This document shows positions 1 to 9,400 of a stretch of 64,000 nt of DNA, one piece after another; within the stretch, counting starts at the first letter, position 1, and each line of letters begins with the position of its first letter. The DNA is from Photobacterium malacitanum. Its GTDB lineage: Bacteria; Pseudomonadota; Gammaproteobacteria; Enterobacterales; Vibrionaceae. The DNA is taken from NCBI RefSeq assembly GCF_900185615.1, contig NZ_FYAK01000001.1, forward strand, positions 653,701 to 717,700, given 5' to 3'. A program made the position numbers and the translations under genes. The notes below the pieces were generated by a model. That model was not told the DNA's origin. It was given only the letters and a program-made list of their open reading frames with translations, and made no database searches.

Positions 1-3
1 ATT

Positions 4-32
4 AAAGCTTCAGTTGAACACTGGAGCTTTTT
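4..32 (+). terminator. Rho-independent terminator of a gene upstream of the window
   Basis: An 11-bp stem with one G-U pair, a TGAAC loop and a short T run. No gene in the window feeds it, so it probably ends a plus-strand gene lying before base 1. Confidence 0.55.
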
Positions 33-165
33 CTTTATAATTCAAGTAATAACTTACTAAAAACAGAACCAACAAATCATTTTCGTTACAATTTATTATA
101 AAAACATTGCCTTTAGCTAAAAATTTAAGTAAAAGTGTTTTTTTTATACTTAGGCGATACTGTTG

Positions 166-588
166 ATGGGCTACCTTACTCTATTTAGCTTACTGCTAAG
201 TGTTTTATTAATAAACGCAACGAGTATGACTACGCCAGCAACAGCTTCCCAGTATGCTTTACATTCAATGTCAGCATTTAGCGTTACCAGCAATGAAGAA
301 AACTGGAACGATAATGTCATTATTTTATCGAATAATACGCATAAAACACGACAGCTATCAAAAACCGAGAAAAAGAGTTTTGTTCCAGCTCTTAATTGTG
401 ACAACAATGCCATTCAGCGATTACACCCAATAATAAGTCATTATTCTAAGCAGCAACGGTATCCACTTCTTGAGCTTGCTAATTTTCAATACCGTTTTAC
501 CCATAGTCGTAGGCAGTTAAGGTTACTCAATTACCGCGACATTTACTTTAATTATGACTCTGACTACAAGGACTACATAGATGCTTGA
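166..588 (+). CDS. Small secreted protein of unknown function, coupled to a DedA gene
   Basis: I do not recognise this 140-residue protein. It starts with a hydrophobic segment (about residues 2-20, rich in Leu, Ile and Val) that looks like a signal peptide, followed by a Thr/Ser/Ala stretch. The rest is polar, with a basic patch (HSRRQLRLLNYR) and an acidic, Tyr-rich tail ending YDSDYKDYIDA. It has one Cys, near residue 77. The ATG at 166 is preferred over the adjacent TTG at 163. Its last 8 bases overlap the start of the DedA gene, so the two are probably co-translated. A periplasmic partner of the membrane protein is only inference. Confidence 0.6.
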   Translation: MGYLTLFSLLLSVLLINATSMTTPATASQYALHSMSAFSVTSNEENWNDNVIILSNNTHKTRQLSKTEKKSFVPALNCDNNAIQRLHPIISHYSKQQRYPLLELANFQYRFTHSRRQLRLLNYRDIYFNYDSDYKDYIDA

Positions 589-1246
589 TTCATTTGTATC
601 TATTTTTTCAGCGCTATGGCAACAAGATTTTGCAGCATTACAAAATCCAGAAAGTATTGTAATGATCTATTTTTGTGTCACTTTTGTTATTTGGCTAGAA
701 AGCGCATTTTTACCTGCTGCACCGCTACCTTGCGACAGTATTGTTATTTTAGCTGGCACATTAGGTGCAATGGGGATCATTGATTTTAAACTGATTGTAT
801 TTTTATTGATTGTTGCTGCTGCAATAGGTAGCTGGTTTGCCTATTTACAAGGTCGGTGGCTCGATCATTTACCCAAAGTTAAACGATGGGTAGATATGGT
901 GCCACCTCATCGAATGCAGACAGTCGATAAGCTGCTTATTCGTCATGGTATCGTAGCCTTGTTTACTGCACGATTTATTCCTGTTGTGCGACCACTATTG
1001 CCATTAATGATGGGGTTTAGGGTTAAGAATCAAGCGCATTTCTTCCGCTTTGCTTGGCTAAGCGCTACGGCATGGGTATTACTGCTAACAGGACTAGGTT
1101 ACTTATTAACATTATTACCAGAAAATGTGGCGCGTGTGACCACCATGGTGTTGATGGTTGCGCCTTTTGTTACTTTAGGTATCGCAATCATTAGTCTGTT
1201 AAGTAGTTGGCTGCTTAAACGTTTTAAAAAAAATAATATCGCTTAA
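581..1246 (+). CDS. DedA/VTT-domain inner-membrane protein
   Basis: This 221-residue polytopic inner-membrane protein belongs to the DedA (VTT/SNARE-associated) family, whose members act in lipid-carrier recycling and proton-motive-force homeostasis. It shows the family hallmarks: an N-terminal E-x5-PAAPLPCD re-entrant segment (residues about 41-52) and a central FTARFIPVVRPLLP motif with the conserved Arg-x3-Pro-x2-Arg pattern, followed by G. Hydrophobic helices lie near 25-60, 66-88, 150-180 and 185-213, and the tail is basic. An AAGGA sits just before the ATG, inside the upstream secreted-protein gene. It is followed at once by a strong terminator. The family is certain; which DedA paralogue it is (undecaprenyl-phosphate flippase or other) is not. 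Confidence 0.9.
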   Translation: MLDSFVSIFSALWQQDFAALQNPESIVMIYFCVTFVIWLESAFLPAAPLPCDSIVILAGTLGAMGIIDFKLIVFLLIVAAAIGSWFAYLQGRWLDHLPKVKRWVDMVPPHRMQTVDKLLIRHGIVALFTARFIPVVRPLLPLMMGFRVKNQAHFFRFAWLSATAWVLLLTGLGYLLTLLPENVARVTTMVLMVAPFVTLGIAIISLLSSWLLKRFKKNNIA

Positions 1247-1284
1247 TCTCTGTTTACAGTAACAATATACTAATCAATAGCCAT

Positions 1285-1316
1285 AAAAAAACCCGCTAAC
1301 AATTAGCGGGTTTTTT
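1285..1316. terminator. Bidirectional terminator between convergent genes
   Basis: Perfect stem of about 14 bp (AAAAAACCCGCTAA paired with its complement, loop CAA), with a T run on either strand. It can end the DedA gene on plus and the barrel gene on minus. Confidence 0.9.
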
Positions 1317-1339
1317 ATCATCTGTATACGGGCTTAAAC

Positions 1340-1891
1340 TTAGAAGTAGAAGCGAGTACCGAATACGATGTTTGTTAGGCTGTCTTTAGCTTTGTTGCCA
1401 GAGAACTCAATATCGTCAGTTGCGATGTTGTAGTTAACTTCTGCGCTTAGAGCAACGTTAGGGTTGATGAAGTACTTAACACCACCAGCTAGTTTAAGGT
1501 TAAGTGCCCAAGAATCGCCATCTTTACCAAGATCGCCATTAGCACCGTCTTTGTTGTTGTAGTTTAGAGCAGCAAGCTCAGTTGCAACACCTACGTAAGG
1601 AACCCAGTTAGTAGAGTTAACAAAGTTGTACTCAGTGAATACACCTAGCTTACCGCTAATTGCATCGTTTTCATCTTTAGCTGCAACAGATGCAGTACCA
1701 CCAACTTCCCAGTTGTCTTTTACGAAAGTACCGTAAGAACCGTTTAAGTTTAGATCCCAACCGCTACCAAGCTTAGCATTACCTTGAACACCAATCTCTT
1801 GTGTGCCAGCTGGAAGTTGAACTGCTGCTTGTGCTGCTACAGGAGCCATTACAGCAAAAGCTACTAATAAACCAAGTGCATTCTTTTTCAT
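1340..1891 (-). CDS. Small outer-membrane beta-barrel protein
   Basis: A 183-residue protein with a classic signal peptide (MKKNALGLLVAFAVMAPVAA, then QAA). The mature part alternates polar and hydrophobic residues in several amphipathic strands and ends in TRFYF, a C-terminal Phe typical of Bam-inserted barrels. The size fits an eight-stranded barrel of the OmpA-like/Opacity type, though it has no OmpA peptidoglycan domain. The ATG at 1891 is chosen because TAGGA lies 7 bases upstream and the signal peptide begins there; the frame stays open upstream to 2023 but that part does not look coding. A TATAAT at 1934-1939 may be its -10 box. Its ribosome-binding site is complementary to the core of two sRNAs at 48.5-48.8 kb. 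Confidence 0.88.
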   Translation of the reverse strand: MKKNALGLLVAFAVMAPVAAQAAVQLPAGTQEIGVQGNAKLGSGWDLNLNGSYGTFVKDNWEVGGTASVAAKDENDAISGKLGVFTEYNFVNSTNWVPYVGVATELAALNYNNKDGANGDLGKDGDSWALNLKLAGGVKYFINPNVALSAEVNYNIATDDIEFSGNKAKDSLTNIVFGTRFYF

Positions 1892-2432
1892 GTTAATTCC
1901 TAAATTGTGTTTTTTATAAACAAATAGCTGTCCATTATAATTAATAGTCATATCGATGCAGGATAAATCCCTTTCCAATAACGACAACAGCGTACTCGTA
2001 TTTAAGTAATAACAAATTATCACGTAAAAATGACACTGTTAAATTAAAAAATATAAATTCACAAAAAAAAGAACAGTGTTCGTAATTTATATATAACAAA
2101 TTTTCTGATCAGCAATCATTGATAAACCTCAACCAGCATCAGCACTGACTATTGGTACTTTTTTATAATCCCGCCAACGAAAACACTGAAAATCACAGCG
2201 CATAAAATAAAAAAAACAATGTTTATTATTGTCAAAATAATCACATATTTGGTCAAAAAATAACCATAAATATCAATTAACCGTCAAAATAATTGCTTTT
2301 AGATCTTATTTTTATGTTTATTTATCTATTAAAATGAACTTATTTGCTGATTGATAATCCAAAATCAACATCTTACGAGAGAGATAATAGTTACTATTAC
2401 TTCAATAGCCAATATCGCTAAAATACTCCCAT
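1892..2432. other. AT-rich intergenic region without a gene
   Basis: Holds the promoter and leader of the minus-strand barrel gene at its left end, then about 450 bases of very AT-rich DNA. I see no convincing ORF or strong hairpin. Its length upstream of a porin-like gene would allow multiple regulator sites, but I cannot name any. Confidence 0.5.
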
Positions 2433-2456
2433 AAAAAAACGAAGCCGAAGCTCCGT
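2433..2456 (-). terminator. Terminator of the lolCDE operon
   Basis: Read on minus: ACGGAGC, a TTCG loop, then GCTTCGT and a T7 run. All seven pairs form on this strand, with one G-U pair; the plus strand has a mismatch. It lies about 40 bases past the lolE stop. Confidence 0.9.
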
Positions 2457-2494
2457 TTTTGTATTATCCACACCAATATAACCCAAATCAGTTA

Positions 2495-3739
2495 TTACTT
2501 TGCACTTAAGACACGAGCTGGTTGTAATCGACTAGCGCGGGTTGCTGGATACCATGTTGCGAGTAAACTCAATACAATCGCTGTTGTCGTAACAATAGCA
2601 ACATCTTGCCAAGCTAATTGCGTTGGTAAGAAATCGACAAAATAGATATCACCTGATAGGAACCTATGTCCGATAATTTTCTCTATTACTCGTACAATAT
2701 GGGTTAAATTAATTGCAACTAATGAACCAAATATCGAACCAATAATACTGCCAAGTACGCCTGACAATACACCATGCCAAACAAAAATAGCTTTAATCAG
2801 CCGATCACTCGCCCCCATAGTGCGTAAAATGGCAATATCTGCAGCACGATCTTTTACTGCCATCATCAACGTTGAAACAATATTAAAACAAGCCACACCT
2901 ATCACTAATACCATCACTAAATACATAATGGTGCGTACCATTTGAATATCACGGTATAAATAGCCGTATTTTTGTGTCCAGCTCTTTAAGTAGACATAAA
3001 CAGGTAAAGTATCGCCAACTTCTTTTACTATTTGTTGAGCATCAAGCACATTATCAACATTCATCTCGATACCAGAGACGCCCTGCCCCATATCTAAATA
3101 TTGTTGTGCATCTTGTAACGGTACGATCGCTAAACTGTGATCGATCTGTCCGCCTAACGCAAGCAAGCCCACAACTTGTAGACGAATACGTTTAGGCGCT
3201 CTTAACTTCATTTCAGGATCGGTATTTGGAATCATCGCGGTGATCCAATCACCGACCTTTAATTTCAGTTTAGTTGCAACACCTTGCCCTAAGATCACCT
3301 CGCGCTTACCTGCAGTAAAAGTTGACCATGCATTATTCTTTACATAATGAGGCAACTCACTCACTTTAAGCTGTTCTTTAGGATCAACACCACGCACTGC
3401 AACGGCTTTTAGTTTAGCGCCCCTTTCAAGTAATGCTGTAAATTCAACGTAAGGCGCAGCAGCTGTAATATGTGGGTGCTGCTCAACTTGCTTTAATAGT
3501 GGTTTCCAATGATTCAATGGCGGTTCTACTGCTTGTAACTCACCTTGAGGAATAACAGACAGTACGCGTGTTTGTAATTCACGTTCAAAACCATTCATTG
3601 CAGATAAACCAATGATGATCACTGCAACCCCAACCGCAATACCAAGCATTGATGACAATGAGATAAATGACACCATCCGATTGCGTTTTTTAGAACGGTT
3701 AAATCGGCTACCTATATAGAGGGATAAAGGACGAAACAT
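2495..3739 (-). CDS. lolE: Lipoprotein-releasing ABC transporter permease LolE
   Basis: LolE (414 residues) is the inner-membrane subunit of LolCDE that opens to mature outer-membrane lipoproteins so that they can pass to LolA. It starts with PLSLYIGSRFNRSKKRNRMVSFISLSS, a first transmembrane helix and the NGFERELQTRVLSVIPQ motif. A large periplasmic domain follows, and three C-terminal helices (about 272-295, 320-345, 378-400) lie in the FtsX-type region ending YPATRASRLQPARVLS. The start ATG overlaps the lolD stop (TAATG). LolE is assigned rather than LolC because it is the last gene and the VIPQGE motif is LolE-like. Confidence 0.95.
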   Translation of the reverse strand: MFRPLSLYIGSRFNRSKKRNRMVSFISLSSMLGIAVGVAVIIIGLSAMNGFERELQTRVLSVIPQGELQAVEPPLNHWKPLLKQVEQHPHITAAAPYVEFTALLERGAKLKAVAVRGVDPKEQLKVSELPHYVKNNAWSTFTAGKREVILGQGVATKLKLKVGDWITAMIPNTDPEMKLRAPKRIRLQVVGLLALGGQIDHSLAIVPLQDAQQYLDMGQGVSGIEMNVDNVLDAQQIVKEVGDTLPVYVYLKSWTQKYGYLYRDIQMVRTIMYLVMVLVIGVACFNIVSTLMMAVKDRAADIAILRTMGASDRLIKAIFVWHGVLSGVLGSIIGSIFGSLVAINLTHIVRVIEKIIGHRFLSGDIYFVDFLPTQLAWQDVAIVTTTAIVLSLLATWYPATRASRLQPARVLSAK

Positions 3740-4428
3740 TACTTCTCCTTAACCTCTGCTAAAATGCCATCTTGCATGTACATACAACGATCAAGTTTTG
3801 ATGCTAACTGCCTATCATGAGTTACCACTAAAAATGCAGTACCAGATTCTGCATTTAACTTACGCATCAAATCATAAATATCTAATGCCGTTTGGTGATC
3901 TAAATTACCTGTCGGCTCATCAGCAAGCACAATTGCAGGGTTATTAACGAGTGCACGGGCAATAGCAACCCGTTGTCGTTCACCACCACTCAATTCTGAT
4001 GGGCGATGTTCAAAGCGATGATCCAATCCAACCATCGCCAGCATATCTTGAGCGCGGGTACGCGCCTCAGTAACGGCGACACCACCAATCAATAATGGCA
4101 TTGCCACGTTTTCTGTGGCAGTAAAATCAGCTAGCAAATGGTGAAATTGATACACAAAACCAATATCTTGATTACGAATTTTTGCTTGTTTATTTGAACT
4201 TAATATATCTAATCGCTGCCCTTTAAAAAACACTTCGCCGTTAGTCGGCTCATCTAGTGCCCCTAAAATATGCAATAAGGTACTTTTACCCGAGCCTGAA
4301 GAGCCAACAATAGCAACTAATTCATGATCTGCTATTTCAATATTGACCTGTTTTAATACTTCAGTTTGTAACTGACCTTCTTGATAGGTTTTACATAATT
4401 GCTGACAAGATAATAAAGCATTATTCAT
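3739..4428 (-). CDS. lolD: Lipoprotein-releasing ABC transporter ATPase LolD
   Basis: LolD (229 residues) hydrolyses ATP to drive lipoprotein release by LolC/LolE. Walker A is GSSGSGKST at residues 42-50, the signature is [15 protein letters not shown], Walker B is [12 protein letters not shown], and the switch His is in VVTHD. The MacB/LolD-type [19 protein letters not shown] segment is present. The ATG at 4428 gives the usual N-terminus MNNALL. It overlaps the lolC stop by 8 bases and its own stop overlaps the lolE start by 1 base, so all three subunits are translationally coupled. An in-frame upstream start at 4464 would lie well inside lolC and is not supported. Confidence 0.97.
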   Translation of the reverse strand: MNNALLSCQQLCKTYQEGQLQTEVLKQVNIEIADHELVAIVGSSGSGKSTLLHILGALDEPTNGEVFFKGQRLDILSSNKQAKIRNQDIGFVYQFHHLLADFTATENVAMPLLIGGVAVTEARTRAQDMLAMVGLDHRFEHRPSELSGGERQRVAIARALVNNPAIVLADEPTGNLDHQTALDIYDLMRKLNAESGTAFLVVTHDRQLASKLDRCMYMQDGILAEVKEK

Positions 4429-5629
4429 AACGAAGAGCCTCAGCAGGACGGACAGCGGCCGCACGATAAGAAGGAAAAATTGTCGCTAATAAACTCAATA
4501 TAATAGCGCCAACAATAACAGCCAAAATTTGCATCGGCTCAAAATCTACTGGTAGAGAACCACCAATTGCAGCTAGGTTAACACCGAAAAATGCCATAAT
4601 TGGATTAATGTAATGAGACAGTATGACACCCAAAATACCACCTAATAACGCGCCAATAACACCACTACTTGAGCCCTGAACCATAAATAATGTCAGTACC
4701 TGTCGATGGGTCATACCTTGGGTTTTTAGAATTGCCACTTCCGCTTGCTTTTCCATTACAACCATTATCAATGCGGAAATAATATTAAACGCAGCGACAC
4801 CAATGATAAGTCCTAACATTAGCCCCATCATGTTTTTTTCCATTTTAACCGCTTGAAATAATTCACCACGTTGTTCACGCCAATCTGACCATTTCCAATC
4901 ATTTGGCAATGGTATTTTTGCAAGTTCAGTGACGGCAAATGGATCATCAAGGTACAACCGCCAGCCTGACATTTGATCTAGTTTATAATGTAATAACCGA
5001 CCAGCATCAGAGATATTCGTGAAAACTAACTGTTTATCAACGTCAGATCCGGTATCGTAAATTCCAGACACCGTAAAATTTCGCTGACTCGGTAAGCGAC
5101 CTAAAGGGGTAAATTGGCTGGCACTGGTGACCATAAGACGAATTTTATCACCCGGTTGAATATCTAATTCAACAGCCAGTGCTTGACCAATAATTACGTT
5201 AAAACTACCTGGCTGAAGGTCTTTTAATGACCCCACCATCAAATGATCAGCAATCGGATCATATTGATTCGGTTCAATGCCTATCATCATACCAGCGGCT
5301 AATGAATTCGCACTTTGAATGATAGTTTCACCCCGTGTAATTGCTGTAACTTTAGTGACATGTGGTAATTGTTTAAGTACTGTTGGAACCTGCTCAGAAA
5401 GTGGGACTCGCCCATCAGCATGTGTTACTACAGCTTGCGGTAACACACCTAAAATTCGGTCTTTGAGTTGTTGCTCAAAACCGTTCATGACCGACATTAC
5501 GGTAATTAATGCCATCACTCCAACAGTAATACCCGCGGTTGACATATAAGAAACGAAGCGACTAAAACGGTCACCTGAACGTCCTCGTAAATAACGTAAA
5601 CCAATAAAAAAAGATACAGGATGAAACAT
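4421..5629 (-). CDS. lolC: Lipoprotein-releasing ABC transporter permease LolC
   Basis: LolC (402 residues) is the subunit that recruits the chaperone LolA. The N-terminus is [20 protein letters not shown] followed by the first helix and [20 protein letters not shown]. The periplasmic part contains the hook region with [12 protein letters not shown], and three helices plus [15 protein letters not shown] close the protein. ATG at 5629 matches the family start; an AAGGAGT lies about 14 bases upstream, rather far, and a TTG at 5665 would add 12 residues that do not look like LolC. First gene of lolCDE. Confidence 0.95.
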   Translation of the reverse strand: MFHPVSFFIGLRYLRGRSGDRFSRFVSYMSTAGITVGVMALITVMSVMNGFEQQLKDRILGVLPQAVVTHADGRVPLSEQVPTVLKQLPHVTKVTAITRGETIIQSANSLAAGMMIGIEPNQYDPIADHLMVGSLKDLQPGSFNVIIGQALAVELDIQPGDKIRLMVTSASQFTPLGRLPSQRNFTVSGIYDTGSDVDKQLVFTNISDAGRLLHYKLDQMSGWRLYLDDPFAVTELAKIPLPNDWKWSDWREQRGELFQAVKMEKNMMGLMLGLIIGVAAFNIISALIMVVMEKQAEVAILKTQGMTHRQVLTLFMVQGSSSGVIGALLGGILGVILSHYINPIMAFFGVNLAAIGGSLPVDFEPMQILAVIVGAIILSLLATIFPSYRAAAVRPAEALRYE

Positions 5630-5674
5630 AGGCTTAAAAAACCACTCCTTTATTTGATGACTCAAGAATACGCG

Positions 5675-5818
5675 TTAACGGCACGGTTTACCATCAAGCA
5701 AGGTAAATGTAATGTAAAAACAGTGAGTAAAAGATAGCCGCTTAACGGAGATCACTTGCTCGTCGATACGCTCTAAGTAATAATTACTCCATCTGTCACC
5801 GATATAATCTGGGTACAT
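5675..5818 (-). CDS. Possible small protein upstream of lolC (uncertain)
   Basis: An open frame of 47 codons from ATG 5818 (78 codons from a TTG at 5911) fills the gap between lolC and the divergent PilZ gene. The translation (MYPDYIGDRW..., ending LLDGKPCR) has a balanced, protein-like composition. The ATG has AAGG only 2 bases upstream, a poor ribosome-binding site. It would be carried on the lolC mRNA. I know no family for it. Chance openness in a 240-base gap is a real alternative. Confidence 0.25.
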   Translation of the reverse strand: MYPDYIGDRWSNYYLERIDEQVISVKRLSFTHCFYITFTLLDGKPCR

Positions 5819-5868
5819 AACCTTAATAGTGACAATGTCGATGACAACTAACAGGCAGTGAGTAAGTA

Positions 5869-6453
5869 ATGAGACAAGATGAATATTTTTCAGTTCACTT
5901 AGGACTAACAATCAATGTCGAACCATTAACTGATGGAAAACCACTCCCCGATGTCGACGCCTTTCGTGCTGAAATACCGCCACTATTTCGCATCGCCAGC
6001 GAATGTAACACGCTCGAAGAAAATGCAGAACGTCTATTAGCAGGATTTGGCAAACAAGACAGTAAACTATTAGTCGATTACCTTAGCGCTCAAAATAGTA
6101 AAATAAACCTACTGTTATCTTACGTGCTATCTCAACAAGATAATGCTACTTATCGATATATAACTGAAACCTTTGGTGCAAGTAATGTAAGCTTTTATAG
6201 CTCACATGAATTTCCAATTGGGCAAAATGTCACCGTTAAACTATTTTTAGATCACCCTGCGGCGGCAATTTATTGTTATGCTGAGGTGGTTAACTGCTCC
6301 GTTTTAGAGGATCGTTTTTTAGTTCAACTGCATTACACGCGACTATTAGAAGACGATCGTGATTTATTAATCCGTGCCGCACTGCATTGCCAACAAAAGC
6401 TTTTACGTCAGCGGGCCCAACAACGAAACATGAATAATAACAATGACGAATAA
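5869..6453 (+). CDS. PilZ-like protein (PlzB type) coupled to mfd
   Basis: This 194-residue protein resembles the Vibrio PilZ-domain protein next to mfd (PlzB, VC1885 as I recall). The N-terminal half (about 1-100) is helical, and the C-terminal half (about 110-180) has the beta-barrel pattern of a PilZ fold (SFYSSHEFPIGQNVTVKLFL and CYAEVVNCSVLEDRFLVQLHY). The c-di-GMP signature RxxxR ... (D/N)xSxxG is not visible, so it may not bind the nucleotide. The gene end overlaps the mfd start by 11 bases. The start ATG follows AGTAAGTA, a weak ribosome-binding site. Its biological role and the reason for the tie to mfd are unknown. Confidence 0.75.
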   Translation: MRQDEYFSVHLGLTINVEPLTDGKPLPDVDAFRAEIPPLFRIASECNTLEENAERLLAGFGKQDSKLLVDYLSAQNSKINLLLSYVLSQQDNATYRYITETFGASNVSFYSSHEFPIGQNVTVKLFLDHPAAAIYCYAEVVNCSVLEDRFLVQLHYTRLLEDDRDLLIRAALHCQQKLLRQRAQQRNMNNNNDE

Positions 6454-9400
6454 AACATTACTTTCCATTCCCGTACCTAAAAAATCTGGGGATAATCGTT
6501 ACATCGGTAATTTATCAGGTTCTGCGTTGGCGTTGTCATTAGCAGAAATTGCGGCCAAACATAACGGGCCGATACTTACCGTTGTTGCTGATACTCAAAC
6601 AGCACTAAAACTGCAGCCTGAAATAACCCAATTTTGTGATATTGATGTCCATGTTTTTCCTGATTGGGAAACACTGCCGTATGATAATTTCTCACCCCAT
6701 CAAGATATTATCTCTGAGCGTCTCGCACGTTTATATAAAATGCCAACTCAAAAAAATGGCATTATATTAGTCCCTATTAGCACACTACTGCAGCGCCTTA
6801 CGCCTCAAGAGTTTATTCATCAACATGCCCTAATTGTCAAAAAAGACGATCGTATTTCACTAGAAAAATTACGACTTCAATTAGAAGCATCTGGCTATCG
6901 TCATGTTGATCAGGTAATGGAACATGGTGAATATGCAAGCCGAGGCTCGTTAGTTGATCTCTTTCCTATGGGTAGCAACGCCCCCTACCGAATCGATTTT
7001 TTTGATGATGAAGTAGATTCTATTCGTCAATTTGATCCTGAAAATCAACGTTCAACGGCAGAAATATCCACGATAGATCTTCTACCTGCACATGAGTTTC
7101 CAACAGATGAATTAGCGATTGAAAACTTTCGTATGCGCTGGCGTGAACGTTTTGAAGCACGCCGTGAGCCTGAATCTATTTATCAACAAGTCAGTAAGAA
7201 AATCTGGCCAACAGGTATCGAATATTGGCAACCACTATTTTTTGATCATACCGAAACCTTGTTTGATTATTTACCTAGTAATGCACTATTGGTGACATTA
7301 GGTGATTTAGAGCCAGCGGTAGATACCTTCTTACATGATGCAGAGTACCGCTATGATCAGCGTCGCGTTGACCCGCTACGACCATTACTCACTCCTAAAG
7401 AATTATGGCTAACTAAAGATGAAATGTTTAGTGGCTTTAAACAACTGCCGCGAGTAAGAATACAACGCGATCCAATTGATGATGAAAAAGAGGGGCGCTA
7501 TAACCCGGCATTAACTGCTGTTCCAGCTATCACCATTAATCATCAACTCAAAGAGCCGTTCGCTGAACTGCGTCAGTTTACAGAGCAATTTAAAGGAAAA
7601 ATTATTTTCTCTGTGGCTTCAGAAGGTCGCCGTGAAGCATTATTTGATTTGTTAGCTCGAATAAAACTTCGTCCAACTGTTTTTGATAGTCTTGAAGCGG
7701 CAATGGCTGATAAAAAAGCCAAACATTGTCTTGTTATTGGTGCGGCTGAAAATGGATTTATTCTAGAAAAACCTGCTGTCGCTTTTATTTGTGAGAGTGA
7801 TTTATTGGGTGAGCGTATTCAACAACGCCGCCGCAATGATAAAAAGACCACCGTTAATGCTGATACCATTATTCGTAACCTAGCTGAATTACAGCTTGGT
7901 CAGCCCGTAGTACATATCGACCACGGTATTGGCCGTTATCAAGGTTTACAAACGCTAGAAGCTGGCGGCATTAAAACCGAATATGTCACCCTTGAGTATC
8001 AAGATGGTGCCAAGTTGTATGTACCTGTTGCTTCATTACATCTGATCAGCCGTTATTCTGGTGGCGCTGAAGAAACTGCCCCGATTCATAAATTAGGTGG
8101 TGAAGCATGGGTTAAGGCGCGCCGTAAAGCTGCAGAAAAAGTACGTGACGTTGCTGCTGAATTACTGGAAGTTTACGCCATGCGTGAGCTAAAACCAGGC
8201 TTTAAATTTAAACTTGATCGTGAAAGCTATGCTGATTTCTGTACCAGTTTCCCTTATGAAGAAACCTACGATCAGGCATTAGCGATTAACGCAGTACTGT
8301 CTGACATGTGTCAACCTAAAGCGATGGATCGTTTGGTATGTGGTGATGTTGGTTTTGGTAAAACAGAAGTCGCAATGCGAGCTGCTTTTGTGGCAGTTGA
8401 TAATAATAAGCAAGTTACTGTACTTGTTCCAACAACATTGTTAGCGCAACAACATTTCGAAAATTTTCGCGATCGCTTTGCCAATACGCCAATTCGCGTT
8501 GAAGTACTATCGCGTTTTAAAACAGCTAAAGAACAAAAACAGATTCTGGCAGATGTTGAAGAAGGTAAGATTGATATTCTTATCGGTACTCATAAACTGC
8601 TTAATAGTAGCGTTAACTACCATGATCTTGGATTACTGGTGGTTGATGAAGAGCACCGTTTTGGTGTCCGCCAAAAAGAAAAGATTAAAGCGATTCGAGC
8701 AGACGTTGATATTCTAACGCTAACTGCAACACCCATCCCTCGAACGCTCAATATGGCGATGAGTGGTATGCGTGACTTATCGATCATTGCAACGCCACCA
8801 GCGCGTCGTCTAGCTATCAAAACTTTTGTTCGTCAAAGTGATGAAAATATTATTCGCGAAGCAATATTGCGTGAAATTAGCCGTGGCGGTCAGGTTTACT
8901 TCCTGCATAACGAAGTCGATAGCATCGAGCAAACCACAGCAGATTTAGCTAAATTGATTCCAGAAGCACGAGTTACTTTTGCACATGGCCAAATGCGTGA
9001 ACGTGAACTTGAAAAGATCATGGGTGATTTTTACCACCAACGCTTTAATGTCTTAGTTTGTACTACTATCATTGAAACGGGTATCGATGTACCTAGCGCT
9101 AATACTATTATTATGGATCGTGCAGACAATCTCGGTTTAGCCCAATTACACCAGTTACGCGGTCGTGTGGGTCGTTCTCATCATCAAGCCTATGCTTACT
9201 TACTGACACCCCACCCTAAACGGATGACCAAAGATGCAGTTAAACGTTTAGAAGCCATTGCATCATTAGAAGATCTTGGTGCCGGCTTTACTCTAGCAAC
9301 CCATGATTTAGAAATTCGTGGTGCTGGTGAGTTATTAGGTGACGAGCAAAGTGGTCAAATTCAATCCGTTGGTTTTAGCTTATTTATGGAAATGCTAGAA

